NCBI RefSeq assembly: GCF_001039355.2
Contig: NW_019776031.1
Coordinates: 53,314 to 117,313, forward strand
Direction: 5' to 3'
Source of the DNA: Lingula anatina
Taxonomy: Eukaryota; Brachiopoda; Lingulata; Lingulida; Lingulidae
DNA length: 64,000 nucleotides
Translations under genes and position numbers: made by a program
The notes under the pieces: generated by a model
The model's database searches: none
Seen by the model: only the letters and a program-made list of their open reading frames with translations
Told to the model about the DNA's origin: nothing
Shown here: piece after piece, positions 28,635-40,600 of the stretch
Layout: each line of letters begins with the position of its first letter
How positions within the stretch are numbered: the first letter of the stretch is position 1

Positions 28635-31600
28635 GGAATCCTCAGGCTCTTGTCAGGACCAAGAAATGATGAGGACACTTCAGACTTTGAGGCTCTCCAC
28701 AGCAGGTGCAAGGGGGCCATTGCGTAAGACTTCAGTTTTAACAACGCATTCCATCTGGCCTCTTTTTTTATGCTTGTGAATAGAGAAATGAATGTTAAGC
28801 AGTTGAAGTGACAAGTCCAGAGATGAGCTTCAGACGGGAGCATTGTGGTGTTGAAAATCGCAGTGTAATTGGCATAGTAAATAATCAATGAAGAATGGGA
28901 AGAAAACATTTCTTAGGGACAGGAAACAAAGTTCCTAATGGCTGGTGCCTAGTATGAAGTGGTTAATGGTAATGCTTAAATTTGGATACATTTCAGTTTG
29001 TTTCTGTGAGATATTTGTCATACAGAATTTTGAATAATTTCAGCGTGTACCTTAAAATTAGGTGAAGCTTTGTTCTTTTTATAGTCTCCTATTTGTTATT
29101 GGATTTTTCTTGCCTGTGCATGTATGTGGAGAGAGAGAGAGAGAAAGCACAGAGAATACAATTCATAAAACAGCCAATATTGATGTACATTATTTATTGA
29201 CTATAACACACAGTACATGGTATTATGATTCTTTAAATGACCCGTATTGATTTGGGAGCCTAGTCCCTGAGTGGTGCAGTAGGCGTGATGTCACTTATCA
29301 TTGTGATGTCACTCATCATTGTGATGTCACTCATCAGTGTGATGTCATTAATCAGAGTGATGTCACTAATCAACGTGATGTCACTCATCAGTATGATGCC
29401 ACAAAAATGTATCTGAAAGTCTGATATCACATAACTTATTTATCTTCTTGGACCCATTTTCCAAATAAGATTAAGTCACTATTGTCTAACCTGTAAAAAC
29501 AAAAAAAAATGAATTTGACATAGGATGAATTTCAATGTATCTACAATAACTGAGATGTTTTGGGCTTTTTAAAAAAATTGCCCAAAATTTTGGTCAACAG
29601 TATGCTTCGAGTGTGAGAACAAAAGTTTTATTTTTTATTTAACAGTTATCTTGATGTTTAAACCAACATTTGGCTTATGTTTTTGCTAGGTGACATCATG
29701 ATTTACAAGTTGTGACAACATCATTACATCATTAACCCTGATAAATGTGACATCACCAATCCAGATAGTGACATCATCAACCTACTTAAGTGACCTCACT
29801 AATCAACTTAGTGACATCACCAGTTTTATCTATCATACAAACCCTACATTAATAATACTATGATCACCCTAAATGTTAGACTTTATGTTAAATTTGCCAA
29901 ACATCATCAAAATCAACTTGCCACAGCATTCTCCAAACTGTATGATTTTATTCAACCATTTCTGACATCATACACTGACCATGAAATAGTCATTTACTCT
30001 AAATGGTATCTATTCTATTCTATTATAAAATCTACCAAGCTGTGCCTATTCTTTATTTAATATGGTAACATTGGCATATATTTGTAGCGTCAAAATTATT
30101 ATCGACTTTTCATCATATTATCTTTGTATACCAGTGATGTTAATTGTTTCTGGTCGCAAAATACATTAAATATAAACAGAGTGAACAGTAGAATACACAA
30201 AGGAAAAAGGACATTGAATTCCTGTTAATTACAATCCGTGATCAATATACACTTAAAAGTTGATATGAGTATGAGGAAAATTTTATCATTCTCTTATCAG
30301 ACAGTACCTGACTATTTTTCTGCTTTGTTTTTTACAAATACCAATGAAAAAATACCACTATTTATCATCCTTCCTGAAAAAGAGCCCCAAATTCAGCATT
30401 AACTGATAGCACTTAAAGGCAACACTTTTTTTCTTACAGTCATTTTGTTTGGTTGAATTATTTCGATACACTGGTGTTGATTGGTTGGGTGCTTTGTGAG
30501 AACCACATTTGCTCATCACCAAGAGTTCTCCCAAAAAGACCCACATTTAGCATTTAAAAAAACACTTAACCAAAAGCTCTTCAACTCTTGTATACAACAA
30601 TAAAATTGTAATATTTTTCATTCAATCCAGTCATCAATAATTGTCATCATTGGCTTTCACTGGTCTAGAAAAAGTCTGGGCTAGGAATCGAGGTCTCTTT
30701 CAAAAAGGTCTCTGAGATGCTTTAATAATCTAGATAACAGAAGTTTGAATCATTACTCCCCCCCCCCCTTACCTATAAGTTCATGGTGCAGTGAACTAAA
30801 CACAGTGCAACTGAGACAACTTGTGTAATAATAATAATTAAACATAGGAAAAAACTCCAGCTAATTTCAAGTTTTCTTTAAAATAAGTCTAAATTCTAAT
30901 TCCTGAATTCTACATCTTGTAATTAGTCTGTAAAAATGTAATTACTTTAAACTAAAACTTGTGAAGCTCTTGTGTAAGTAATACAAGTCTTAACCTAAGT
31001 AAAACGAACAATTGTTACCATTCAATGATATTTGGAGTTGTGAAAAAGAGAAAAAGATACTGAAAATTTTTAATCGAATAATCCAATGCATCAGAGTTGT
31101 ATGGTCATTACTGACAAACTTGGATGTATAAGAGTGAAAAGCTTGTATATTTTCTAACTTTAAACAAATTGTGCTGATCTGACAATATTTTCATATTCAG
31201 CCTTCCTGTCCATAACAACTAAAATAACTACATAACCTTTCTTTTTCACTGAAAAATACTCCCTCAATTTAAGATCTTATGCTGATGAAACAATACATCT
31301 GAATCATTACATAAAACTGGACTATTCCATAAACTTCAACTTATAGTGCAGCCAAAGCTTTAGATTCTTTATGAGCTAGACATTTAAAGTGAAAAAGAAG
31401 AGCTTGATGTAGAATATATTTATAAAGATATACCATAACACGTACCTACAATACTGACCAACAAATCCACAATTCTGACCACAAAATGGCCACTCAGTCA
31501 TTTTGACCATACAGACATACATTTATCCCTGAGATAAAACTGGTGCAAGTCCACTTTTAAGCCTCTAACCTTGGAAAGAAAGAAAGATTATTATTGTCTG

Positions 31601-34600
31601 TACTGATCACCATAAAATCAACCTCTGTTGAGTCCCATTTGAAATATTGCCAGGATAAAGAGGGCTTTTTGATGAAAAAGCAGCCAAGCCATATTTTGAT
31701 TTACAAGAATTTAAATGCTCACGCCTATCTCTGCCATCATTCTATTCCAAGAACAGAATTCGCACAACAGAATTGGAACCACAATAGATTCTGCCACTAC
31801 TTGCGTGAAATTGAGCTTACAACCACAGTTAGTGCTGTTTCTTGTAGTGAAATACCTTGCAAATTTTGTATGCTATTCACCAATTATAGAATACATTTGA
31901 GTCTAATCATATGCCACATCTTGATTGGGTAAGCAGTGCATTTTTATATCGGCTGATTTAGGCTGATTTGGGCCATATAAAATTGACTCGTTCGATAACA
32001 ATCTGATCTGTGCCGGAAGACTAGAAATGAATTTAAAGATGATCAATATTGGTCAGATTCTGTTGCCATGAGGCATGTGGACTCCTTTTTCTTGTTGTAA
32101 ACCAAGTATTAGTTGTGATATGAATATAATAGACCTCTTAATGCATTATAATATTCATAGGTATACATGTTATTGTTACTGTGACAGTAATAATATAAAG
32201 ATATCAGAAACAAATGTATTATCACTTTCAGAATCTTGCTATTCAAACTTTTAAAAATGTATTCCTGGGATTTTTAAGGTGAAGTGATTGTAAATTATAT
32301 ATCTTTGTAAATCTAATAAAAAGATTGATACTGTTGTGTCACTACGGAATAGCACCTATCATAAAAAAAAAGAAGTTTGGCATGTTCACACTAGTGCATG
32401 TGCTAACCAGAATGCTTTGCAGTATGGTATCCCACAATGCATTTGGATTATTACAATGTCTATCTAACTGTGATAAGGTGCATGAAAGAATGTACACTGA
32501 CATGTTTTAAGAAAAAAATGTATTTTATCCACATGATAGAGTATGGATATTGCAGATTTTTTAGTGGAAATGACCCCATACATGGATATAATAGCACTCT
32601 ATGATGTAATTTTTATACCAGGTATTTTTCCTTAAACAACTGTCTCGAAAGATTTCAAATCTATTTGGAAAACTAATATTTTTTTTTCAGAAGGTTGGTA
32701 TTTTGCCATTCTTTGAGTCAAGAAATCACATATTTATTCTATGTTTGGCATTTTGATAGAAGTTAGGGGCTTCCTTTCATAACATCATAGGAGTCCTTCA
32801 GTTGGGGGTTTCCCTTGTGAGTTCCACAGCACTGCTTGGGTTATCACACACTGTGAAGTGAGGGTACTAATACAGTAAAATACACTACTAAAATAAAATG
32901 TTCCTGAGATAAAAGTAAACTAAGTGTGGCTACACAAAGTGCATGATTGGTCACTGTACACTAACCCTATCACAAATCTTAGAAAATTTCATTTAAATCA
33001 TTTATATTTCCACATACCTCAGTCTGCACACATACCTCATGAAAATGTTCTTGAACAAATTTTTTCTACCAAAACATTTCATCAAAACTTCAGATTTTAA
33101 GATTTTGGCTAGCAGCCACATTTGATGGCATGAGAAATATTTTCCCATTAATCCCATTGTCCTTTCAAAAATCCCTTAAATTTATATTTATATATATTTT
33201 ATATACATAATATAACCAATAAGTAAAAAACCAAAAGGGATATTTTCAAAAAATGTGCCAAGAGCTGAAAGATTGTGCGTAAGACGTTACCAGTGACAGC
33301 TTGATAAATGCTACTTTTTCACCGGGTTACATTCATCACATTTGTCACAATAAAAAGATAACCTAAGCAAAAGTACTATCCTATATATGATAATAAAAAC
33401 AGGATCTAATCACCGGGGAAATATTCCAATCACCAAAACACTTTGATGAGAAATATACCACAAAAAACTTATCACCTGTTATACCTCCCTCAAAAAAAAT
33501 TTGATAAACAACAATTGCAAATGGTATCCTACTTGACACTTTATGCATTGTCATTGCCTTCTTGTCCTCAAATCCCACCATAAATGTCACCCCTCTTGAA
33601 ATCAGTCAGAGTTCAGTATCCAGATTAAGGACCATGCTTCTTTCTGTTGTCTTTTAAAGAACATCATGTCATTGTGCTTTATCAGTCATTGTTAAGTCTA
33701 CGTTGTATTGTTGTATCACTGGTTGAAAGGCTTCAAATATCTGTTCCATCATTACAGTAATTCTTCCCCAAGTTCATACAAAAGTGTTTTCTCATATTTC
33801 ACAAAAGTTCTGTGACAAATTCTATAGAAAATGTTATATTCAGAAGTTCTGCAATCTGAGTTTAATTACCAGAAAGTACATTTTTCAAGCACTTTAAAAA
33901 ATGTACAATCTTTAAAAAAATGGATAATTGGAGGTGTTTGAAAGCTGTGATAAACCATCATGATGTGGCTAGTGTTACCTCCTTTGTCTGCCTTGGAGAA
34001 GACACTTGAATGTCCTTCAGCTTTTCTGCAGATTCTCATCCTTTGTTGCTATCATATCGTGCAGTTTTCATACAGTAAATATATAGAGTCTTAAGTCCTT
34101 TTTTCCCCCTGTTGTTGGCATTTTCTCCTATTCGCCAAAGCCGACGACATGCCCAGGGATTGGTTGTCAAGAGTTGTACAGCATACACCGCAGCTTTTCA
34201 ATCTCGCTTTTTAATAAGGACACTTCCGTTCGTAGCTGCAGGTTTTCTTGCTCGAGATATACCACACGCATGGCTATTTGCTCCTCCTTCATTCGACGTG
34301 CATCACGTGACCGCTTTGCTGATTCGTTGTTTTTTTTCCGCTTTTCCCAATATCCATTATCTTTTTTATCCTCGGGAACTGCATTAGGTCTCTTTTTGAT
34401 GGGGAGTTTTTTCTGGGTGCTACCTCCTCCTGATCCATCGCTCGTAGAGGGTTGATCTCCCGGCGAGCTTGCCGACGAACGGCTTCCCTGAGATACATCT
34501 ATGCTGCTTGGCCCAGCAATAGGGCTTCCTAATGTAGCTGAGCTGGTTATTGAGGAACTATGGGAATGTTGACGAGGAGATGAGACCGATGCCATCTCCT

Positions 34601-37600
34601 CGCCTTTGATCTTGGGCATCAGACCACCCGAAGACATGGGAATTGCGATATCAACGTTCTGAGGGTATAAGGCCTGCGGTGGCTCCTGAGGCCGAGCCTG
34701 GCTCATTCGGTGCATGTCTGACTGTCCCATCATGCACGAGCTGCTGGCACCTGGCTGTTGTGGCGCCACCTGCAATGGCGGCTGCTGCGACATGCTATAT
34801 CCACTCATATTGTTACTATAACTAGGAGAATAACCGGATGTGTAGTGCGGAGAGGTGGAGCCGTAAAAAGAAACTGGTAACGTGCGGGGATAAGCTTTGA
34901 AAGGGCGTTCTGGGTCACGTGAAGATTGCTGCATTGCCTCTTGATTGATATAGCTAAGCATTGCTTGCCTGATACCCACAGCCAGCTGTAGGGGGCAGCA
35001 CTGTCACACTCTGAAATTAGAAAGAAAAAAAATTAACATGTGTCGCTGGAGGCTGGCTTTCAGTCACATCATTTTTTTTTACAAATCACCAGTAAATATT
35101 CGATTATTTAAAGTAAATGAATAGTTCAAAATTAAGAGAAGTCAAGGCTTTTCATTTTAAGTAAATGATGATTTGAACTTAGACAGTCATAAAACAACCA
35201 CATAAACAAGATTTTATGAAGAACACAAGCCTGAAAAGCTCCTTCAGTTTAACACCCGTGTCTTACCACTAACTGCCACTACTCCAGCCACAGAAGCTGA
35301 GAGAGGAGGACAGGTAGTTTTGCCCTCACTTACATTAGCAGATCAGTCCCAATAATTGCATAAGGACATATTATAAGCAGGTGTCCTGCAGTTTTGTAGT
35401 GGACGCTGGCCGAAGTTTCCCATGTAATTTTCCTTATTGCCTGTGAACAGCTGTGGAAAATGGGTGACTAGTAGAATTGATGGAGGGAGAAGTGTTTTAT
35501 ATGTTAGAACTGATGAAGTTTTTCTCAGAAATGATTCCACAATTCATGAAATGTTAAAGCCTGTTAAAAAGATATTCTCTGCTGCTGTTTAATAATGGAT
35601 TGCATAATGAGGGTAGCTTCTGACGCCATTTCTTTTTTTTAAATTGACAGCTGTTGTTGTTGAGTCGTCAAAAAGTTTTACAGTTTGTGAAGAAGCAGAT
35701 TGTTTGGTTTGATGAAGTGTTTACTTCAGAGGGAAAGAAAAAATATAAAAACTGGCAATAAAATGTGAAATTAGAATTCAGCTCCCGGAGCTGTAATAAG
35801 TATCAGTATCATGTTAGTGCATTTTAGCTTGTGTAGAAGTTTGGATACCGATGTTTTCTATTAAACCCAAATTTTCACTGAGCAAGGGAAGTAATTTCAT
35901 ATTTAAATTGGGTGTCAATAATAACTGGAATGGCTCAACACCATAGATGAAGGCTCAGTGAGGGATGGATTTCAAATGGTGAAGAACATACATAGAAAGA
36001 GAGACAAAACTAAGATTTCTTAAACATGAAGTCAAAGTGCAATATTTTGCTGACATAATACATTTTTTTGACACAGAAGTCAAATTTATGTATTTGGAGA
36101 ACCTTAGGTATCCAGAAAACTCAAAATCTGGGTGGAAGCACCTATTGGAATGGCCTCAGTAGACATGCAAAACATAAAAGTAACGTTTACACAGAGGGGG
36201 TATGAATAATGAATGGAATGGCCATAGAGGTCAGCTCAGTGTCCACTCAGAGGGGCCTTGCATGCACTGGCAGCTATTTGCACTGGTCACTGGTCAGTGG
36301 CTTTATCTCCTGACCAGGTCAATAGCGGACCTCAAGCTGGTTACGTAACATTTTGACAGGTTATGCAATTTTGAAGAATAGCTACGTTCAATAACAAGCC
36401 TGGTGTGGTGTGGATACCAGTGGACAGTATGCACTTTACTTCTGGCCGAGTGGAGTGTGTATGGATTTGAATGGAGCACATGGAAATGCCAGATATATAT
36501 ATTTAAATATATATTAGCAACACATTCAGCTTAGTTAGCACAGGAATTCATTTTAATGAGGAAATGTTTCATATAACAAAGCAGTGCCCAGATTACTGTT
36601 ACTATAGAACTTCTATACTATATCCAACCAAAGATCAACTAGCGTGATAGCTTAGTTTGAACTATAAATTCCTTTTAATGTTTTATACATTGCGAGGATC
36701 TCTTTTTAAAAGTATCCTTCAAAGTTAACTCATATAATAATTTATCATTTGTGCTTGTTAGATGTAGTAAAATGCTCATTTTCTCTTTAAATCTTAACCC
36801 ATCCTACTGAATTATTTACTATTTTTGAATTTCTTTAAAATTTTTTAGCAACTCAGCCATTTAATCTCAGTAGCACTCTTAATCATTTGAATTTGTTTGA
36901 AAACAAAACGAGTTGAAAAAGGATTGTAAAATTAGTCAAGTTTGAGATAAAAATACTTATTTGACTGTTTTAATGATAAACTAAAAGATCAAAATACCTA
37001 AAGTAGACAGGGAAATATTGCATATTCATGGCTGAAACTTTTCACAAATTTGGACGTTGTAGGATAAATTATTTTGTTTTATAGATGAGAAACTGCATAC
37101 TGAAAGTCTTAGACTACAATTTCATGAAAATTGTTTCTCAAACTTTCAAATGTAAATCTAATAAAATTTTGGGTTTTCTGCTATTGAACTAAAATATAGT
37201 GAAAGGTAAAAAACTTAAGATAATCTTGGGATTTTCAGAAATTAACTGTGAAAAGGCTAAATTCATCCTAAATTTTTGTGTAATGGAGAGAATTATTGAA
37301 TTTCCAAAATATTAAAGAAGGACAAACATACTCCACATGCTTCTATGGAAAATCTTTGACAGATTAGCTACCTATGACAAACATCAGACTTTGACTCCTG
37401 AGATGTGACAGCATAAATTTGATGACTTGCTTGACTTTTTATTTTATGAAAACTACATCATATTTTATATTTACTTTTTTTCTCCATTGGCCAACCAAAA
37501 TTTTTGCTCCATTCAGCTGTCGAATTTTTCGTTTACCTAATATTGATCCCATTTTTTTAAACAAATTATCAAATTCATAAGGCTGTCTATTTTTGTAGAT

Positions 37601-40600
37601 ATAAAGATACAATAATAGATATTTGTACTTCAACTTTTGACACCAGAAAACCTCCAGAAAAGTTAACTTAGTGCAGACTTGAAAAACATTAGTTTTTTCA
37701 ATAAATAAAAAAACCCAAATGAATTTCTGTCTGCTTTGTGCAGACTGCTGTCTATAACTTTACACAATCCTTGCAACCTCCACATGATTTATAATTTAGG
37801 TCCTATTATTCCAGAGATATATTTATTGCCATTGTATGCTCATCTTTCTGTGCATGCTTGGCAGCGTTACCATGTGCCAAGCCCATGTCATTCCTTTGGC
37901 CAATTACGGGGGTAATTCGGAGCACGAGAGAGCTGATTATACAGCGTGGCCAGTTAGTGACCAACTGGACAAAAGAAATGATCACTTAATATTCATGCAA
38001 GACCATAGTATTCAGCACGCTTCTCAAACTGGATTTCCTGTGGAAAAATTGTAGGAAGTGTTCAGAAGCACTGACATGTCAGAAAAACATGAAGACCGAT
38101 AACAACACGCAAGTCTGCGTCTATCAAATGATCTCTCTTTCAAGATAAATCTTTCCATGGTTATCGAAAGATTTTTTTGTATTATATTTATAGGACTCTG
38201 NAAGATTTGAACTTAGACAGTCATAAAACAACCACATAAACAAGATTTTATGAAGAACACAAGCCTGAAAAGCTCCTTCAGTTTAACACCCGTGTCTTAC
38301 CACTAACTGCCACTACTCCAGCCACAGAAGCTGAGAGAGGAGGACAGGTAGTTTTGCCCTCACTTACATTAGCAGATCAGTCCCAATAATTGCATAAGGA
38401 CATATTATAAGCAGGTGTCCTGCAGTTTTGTAGTGGACGCTGGCCGAAGTTTCCCACGTAATTTCCCTTATTGCCTGTGAACAGCTGTGGAAAATGGGTG
38501 ACTAGTAGAATTGATGGAGGGAGAAGTGTTTTATATGTTAGAACTGATGAAGTTTTTCTCAGAAATGATTCCACAATTCATGAAATGTTAAAGCCTGTTA
38601 AAAAGATATTCTCTGCTGCTGTTTAATAATGGATTGCATAATGAGGGTAGCTTCTGACGCCATTTCTTTTTTTTAAATTGACAGCTGTTGTTGTTGAGTT
38701 GTCAAAAAGTTTTACAGTTTGTGAAGAAGCAGATTGTTTGGTTTGATGAAGTGTTTACTTCTGAGGGAAAGAAAAAATATAAAAACTGGCAATAAAATGT
38801 GAAATTAGAATTCAGCTCCCGGAGCTGTAATAAGTATCAGTATCATGTTAGTGCATTTTAGCTTGTGTAGAAGTTTGGATACCGATGTTTTTTATTAAAC
38901 CCAAATTTTCACTGAGTAAGGGAAGTAAATTCATATTTAAATTGGGTGTCAATAATAACTGGAATGGCTCAACACCATAGATGAAGGCTCAGTGAGGTTT
39001 GGATTTCAAATGGTGAAGAACATACATAGAAAGAGAGACAAAACTAAGATTTCTTAAACATGAAGTCAAAGTGCAATATTTTGCTGACATTTTTTGACAA
39101 AGAAGTCAAATTTATGTATTTGGAGAACCTTAGGTATCCAGAAAACTCAAAATCTGGGTGGAAGCACTTATTGGAATGGCCTCAGTAGACATGCAAAACA
39201 TAAAAGCAACATTACGAGGCCAGAGGGGGTATGAATAATGAATGGAATGGCCATAGAGGTCAGCTCAGTGTCCACTCAGAGGGGCCTTGCATGCACTGGC
39301 AGCTATTTGTACTGGTCACTGGTCAGTGGCTTTATCTCCTGACCAGGTCAATAGCGGACCTCAAGCTGGTTATGTAACATTTTGACAGGTTATGCAATTT
39401 TGAAGAATAGCTACGTTCAATAACAAGCCTGGTGTGGTGCAGATACCAGTGGACAGTAGGCACTTTACTTCTGGCCGAGTGGAGTGTATATGGATTTGAA
39501 TGGAGCACATGGAAATGCCAGATATATATATAAATATATATTAGCAACACATTCAGCTTAGTTAGCACAGGAATTCATTTTAATGAGGAAATGATTCATA
39601 TAACAAAGCAGTGCCCAGATTACTGTTACTATAGAACTTCTATACTATCCAACCAAAGATCAACTAGCATGATAGCTTAGTTTGAACTATAAATTCCTTT
39701 TAATGTTTTATACATTGCGACAATCTCATTTTAAAGGTATCCTTCAAAGTTTACATATATATAATTTATTACTTGTGCTTGGTAGATGAAGTAAAATGGT
39801 CATTTGTGCCTTAAATCTTAACCCATCCCACTTCATTTATTATTTTTAATTTCTTTAAAAATTTTTAGCAACTCGGCCATTAAATCTCAGTAGCACTGTT
39901 TATCATTTGGATTTGTTATAAAACAAAATGAGTTGAAAAAGGATTGTAAAATTAGTCAAGTTGGAGATAAAAATACTTATTTGACTGTTTTAATGATAAA
40001 CTAAAAGATCAAAATACCTTAAGTAGACAGGGAAATATTGCATATTCATGACTGAAACTTTTCACAAATTTGGACGTTGTAGGATAAATCATTTTGTTTT
40101 ATAGATGAGAAACTGCATACTGGTAGGGTGGTGCTGAAGGTCTTAGACTACAATTTCATGAAAATTGTTTCTCAAACTTGCAAATGTGAATCTAATAAAA
40201 TTTTGGGTTTTCTGCTATTGAACTAAAATATAATGAAAGGTAGAAAACTTTAAATAATCTTGTAATTTTCAGAAATAAACAGTGAAAAGACTAAATTCAT
40301 CCTAAATTTTTGTGTAATGGAGGGAATTATCGAATTTCCAAAATATTAAAGAAGGACATACATACTCCACATGCTTCTATGGAATATCTTTGACAGATTA
40401 GCTACCTATGACAAACATCAGACTTTGACTCCTAAGATGTGACAGCATAAATTTGATGACTTGCTTGACTTTTTATTTTATGAAAACTACATCATTATTT
40501 ATATTTACTTTTTTTCTCCATTGGCCAACCAAAATTTTTGCTCCACTCAGCTGTCGGATTTTTCGTTCCCCTAATATTGATCCCATTTTTTTAAACAAAT

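Larger units (their letters stand above)
25931..29285. other. Left part of MON2 intron 4
   Basis: AT-rich intron with microsatellites (TAG, CT, CA), D-box matches at 26039 and 27214, and a cluster of TGACCA motifs at 27131-27156. No gene seen; frames such as 28541-28909 are repeat read-through. Confidence 0.6.
35170..38200. repeat. 3-kb direct duplicate, left copy (contig overlap 2)
   Basis: This matches 38202-41219 along its whole length with a few percent differences and small indels. It starts in unique sequence upstream of the bZIP gene and ends at GGACTCTG directly before the n at 38201. It contains no recognised gene; the notable content is the conserved island at 37719-38043. Confidence 0.9.

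Noticed and set aside
28541-28909. 122-codon minus-strand ORF with a Cys-Val run
   Set aside because: The run is the (CA)n microsatellite translated; the rest has no recognisable feature.
34112-34825. Plus-strand ORFs over the bZIP gene
   Set aside because: Shadows; the minus frame gives a textbook bZIP domain.
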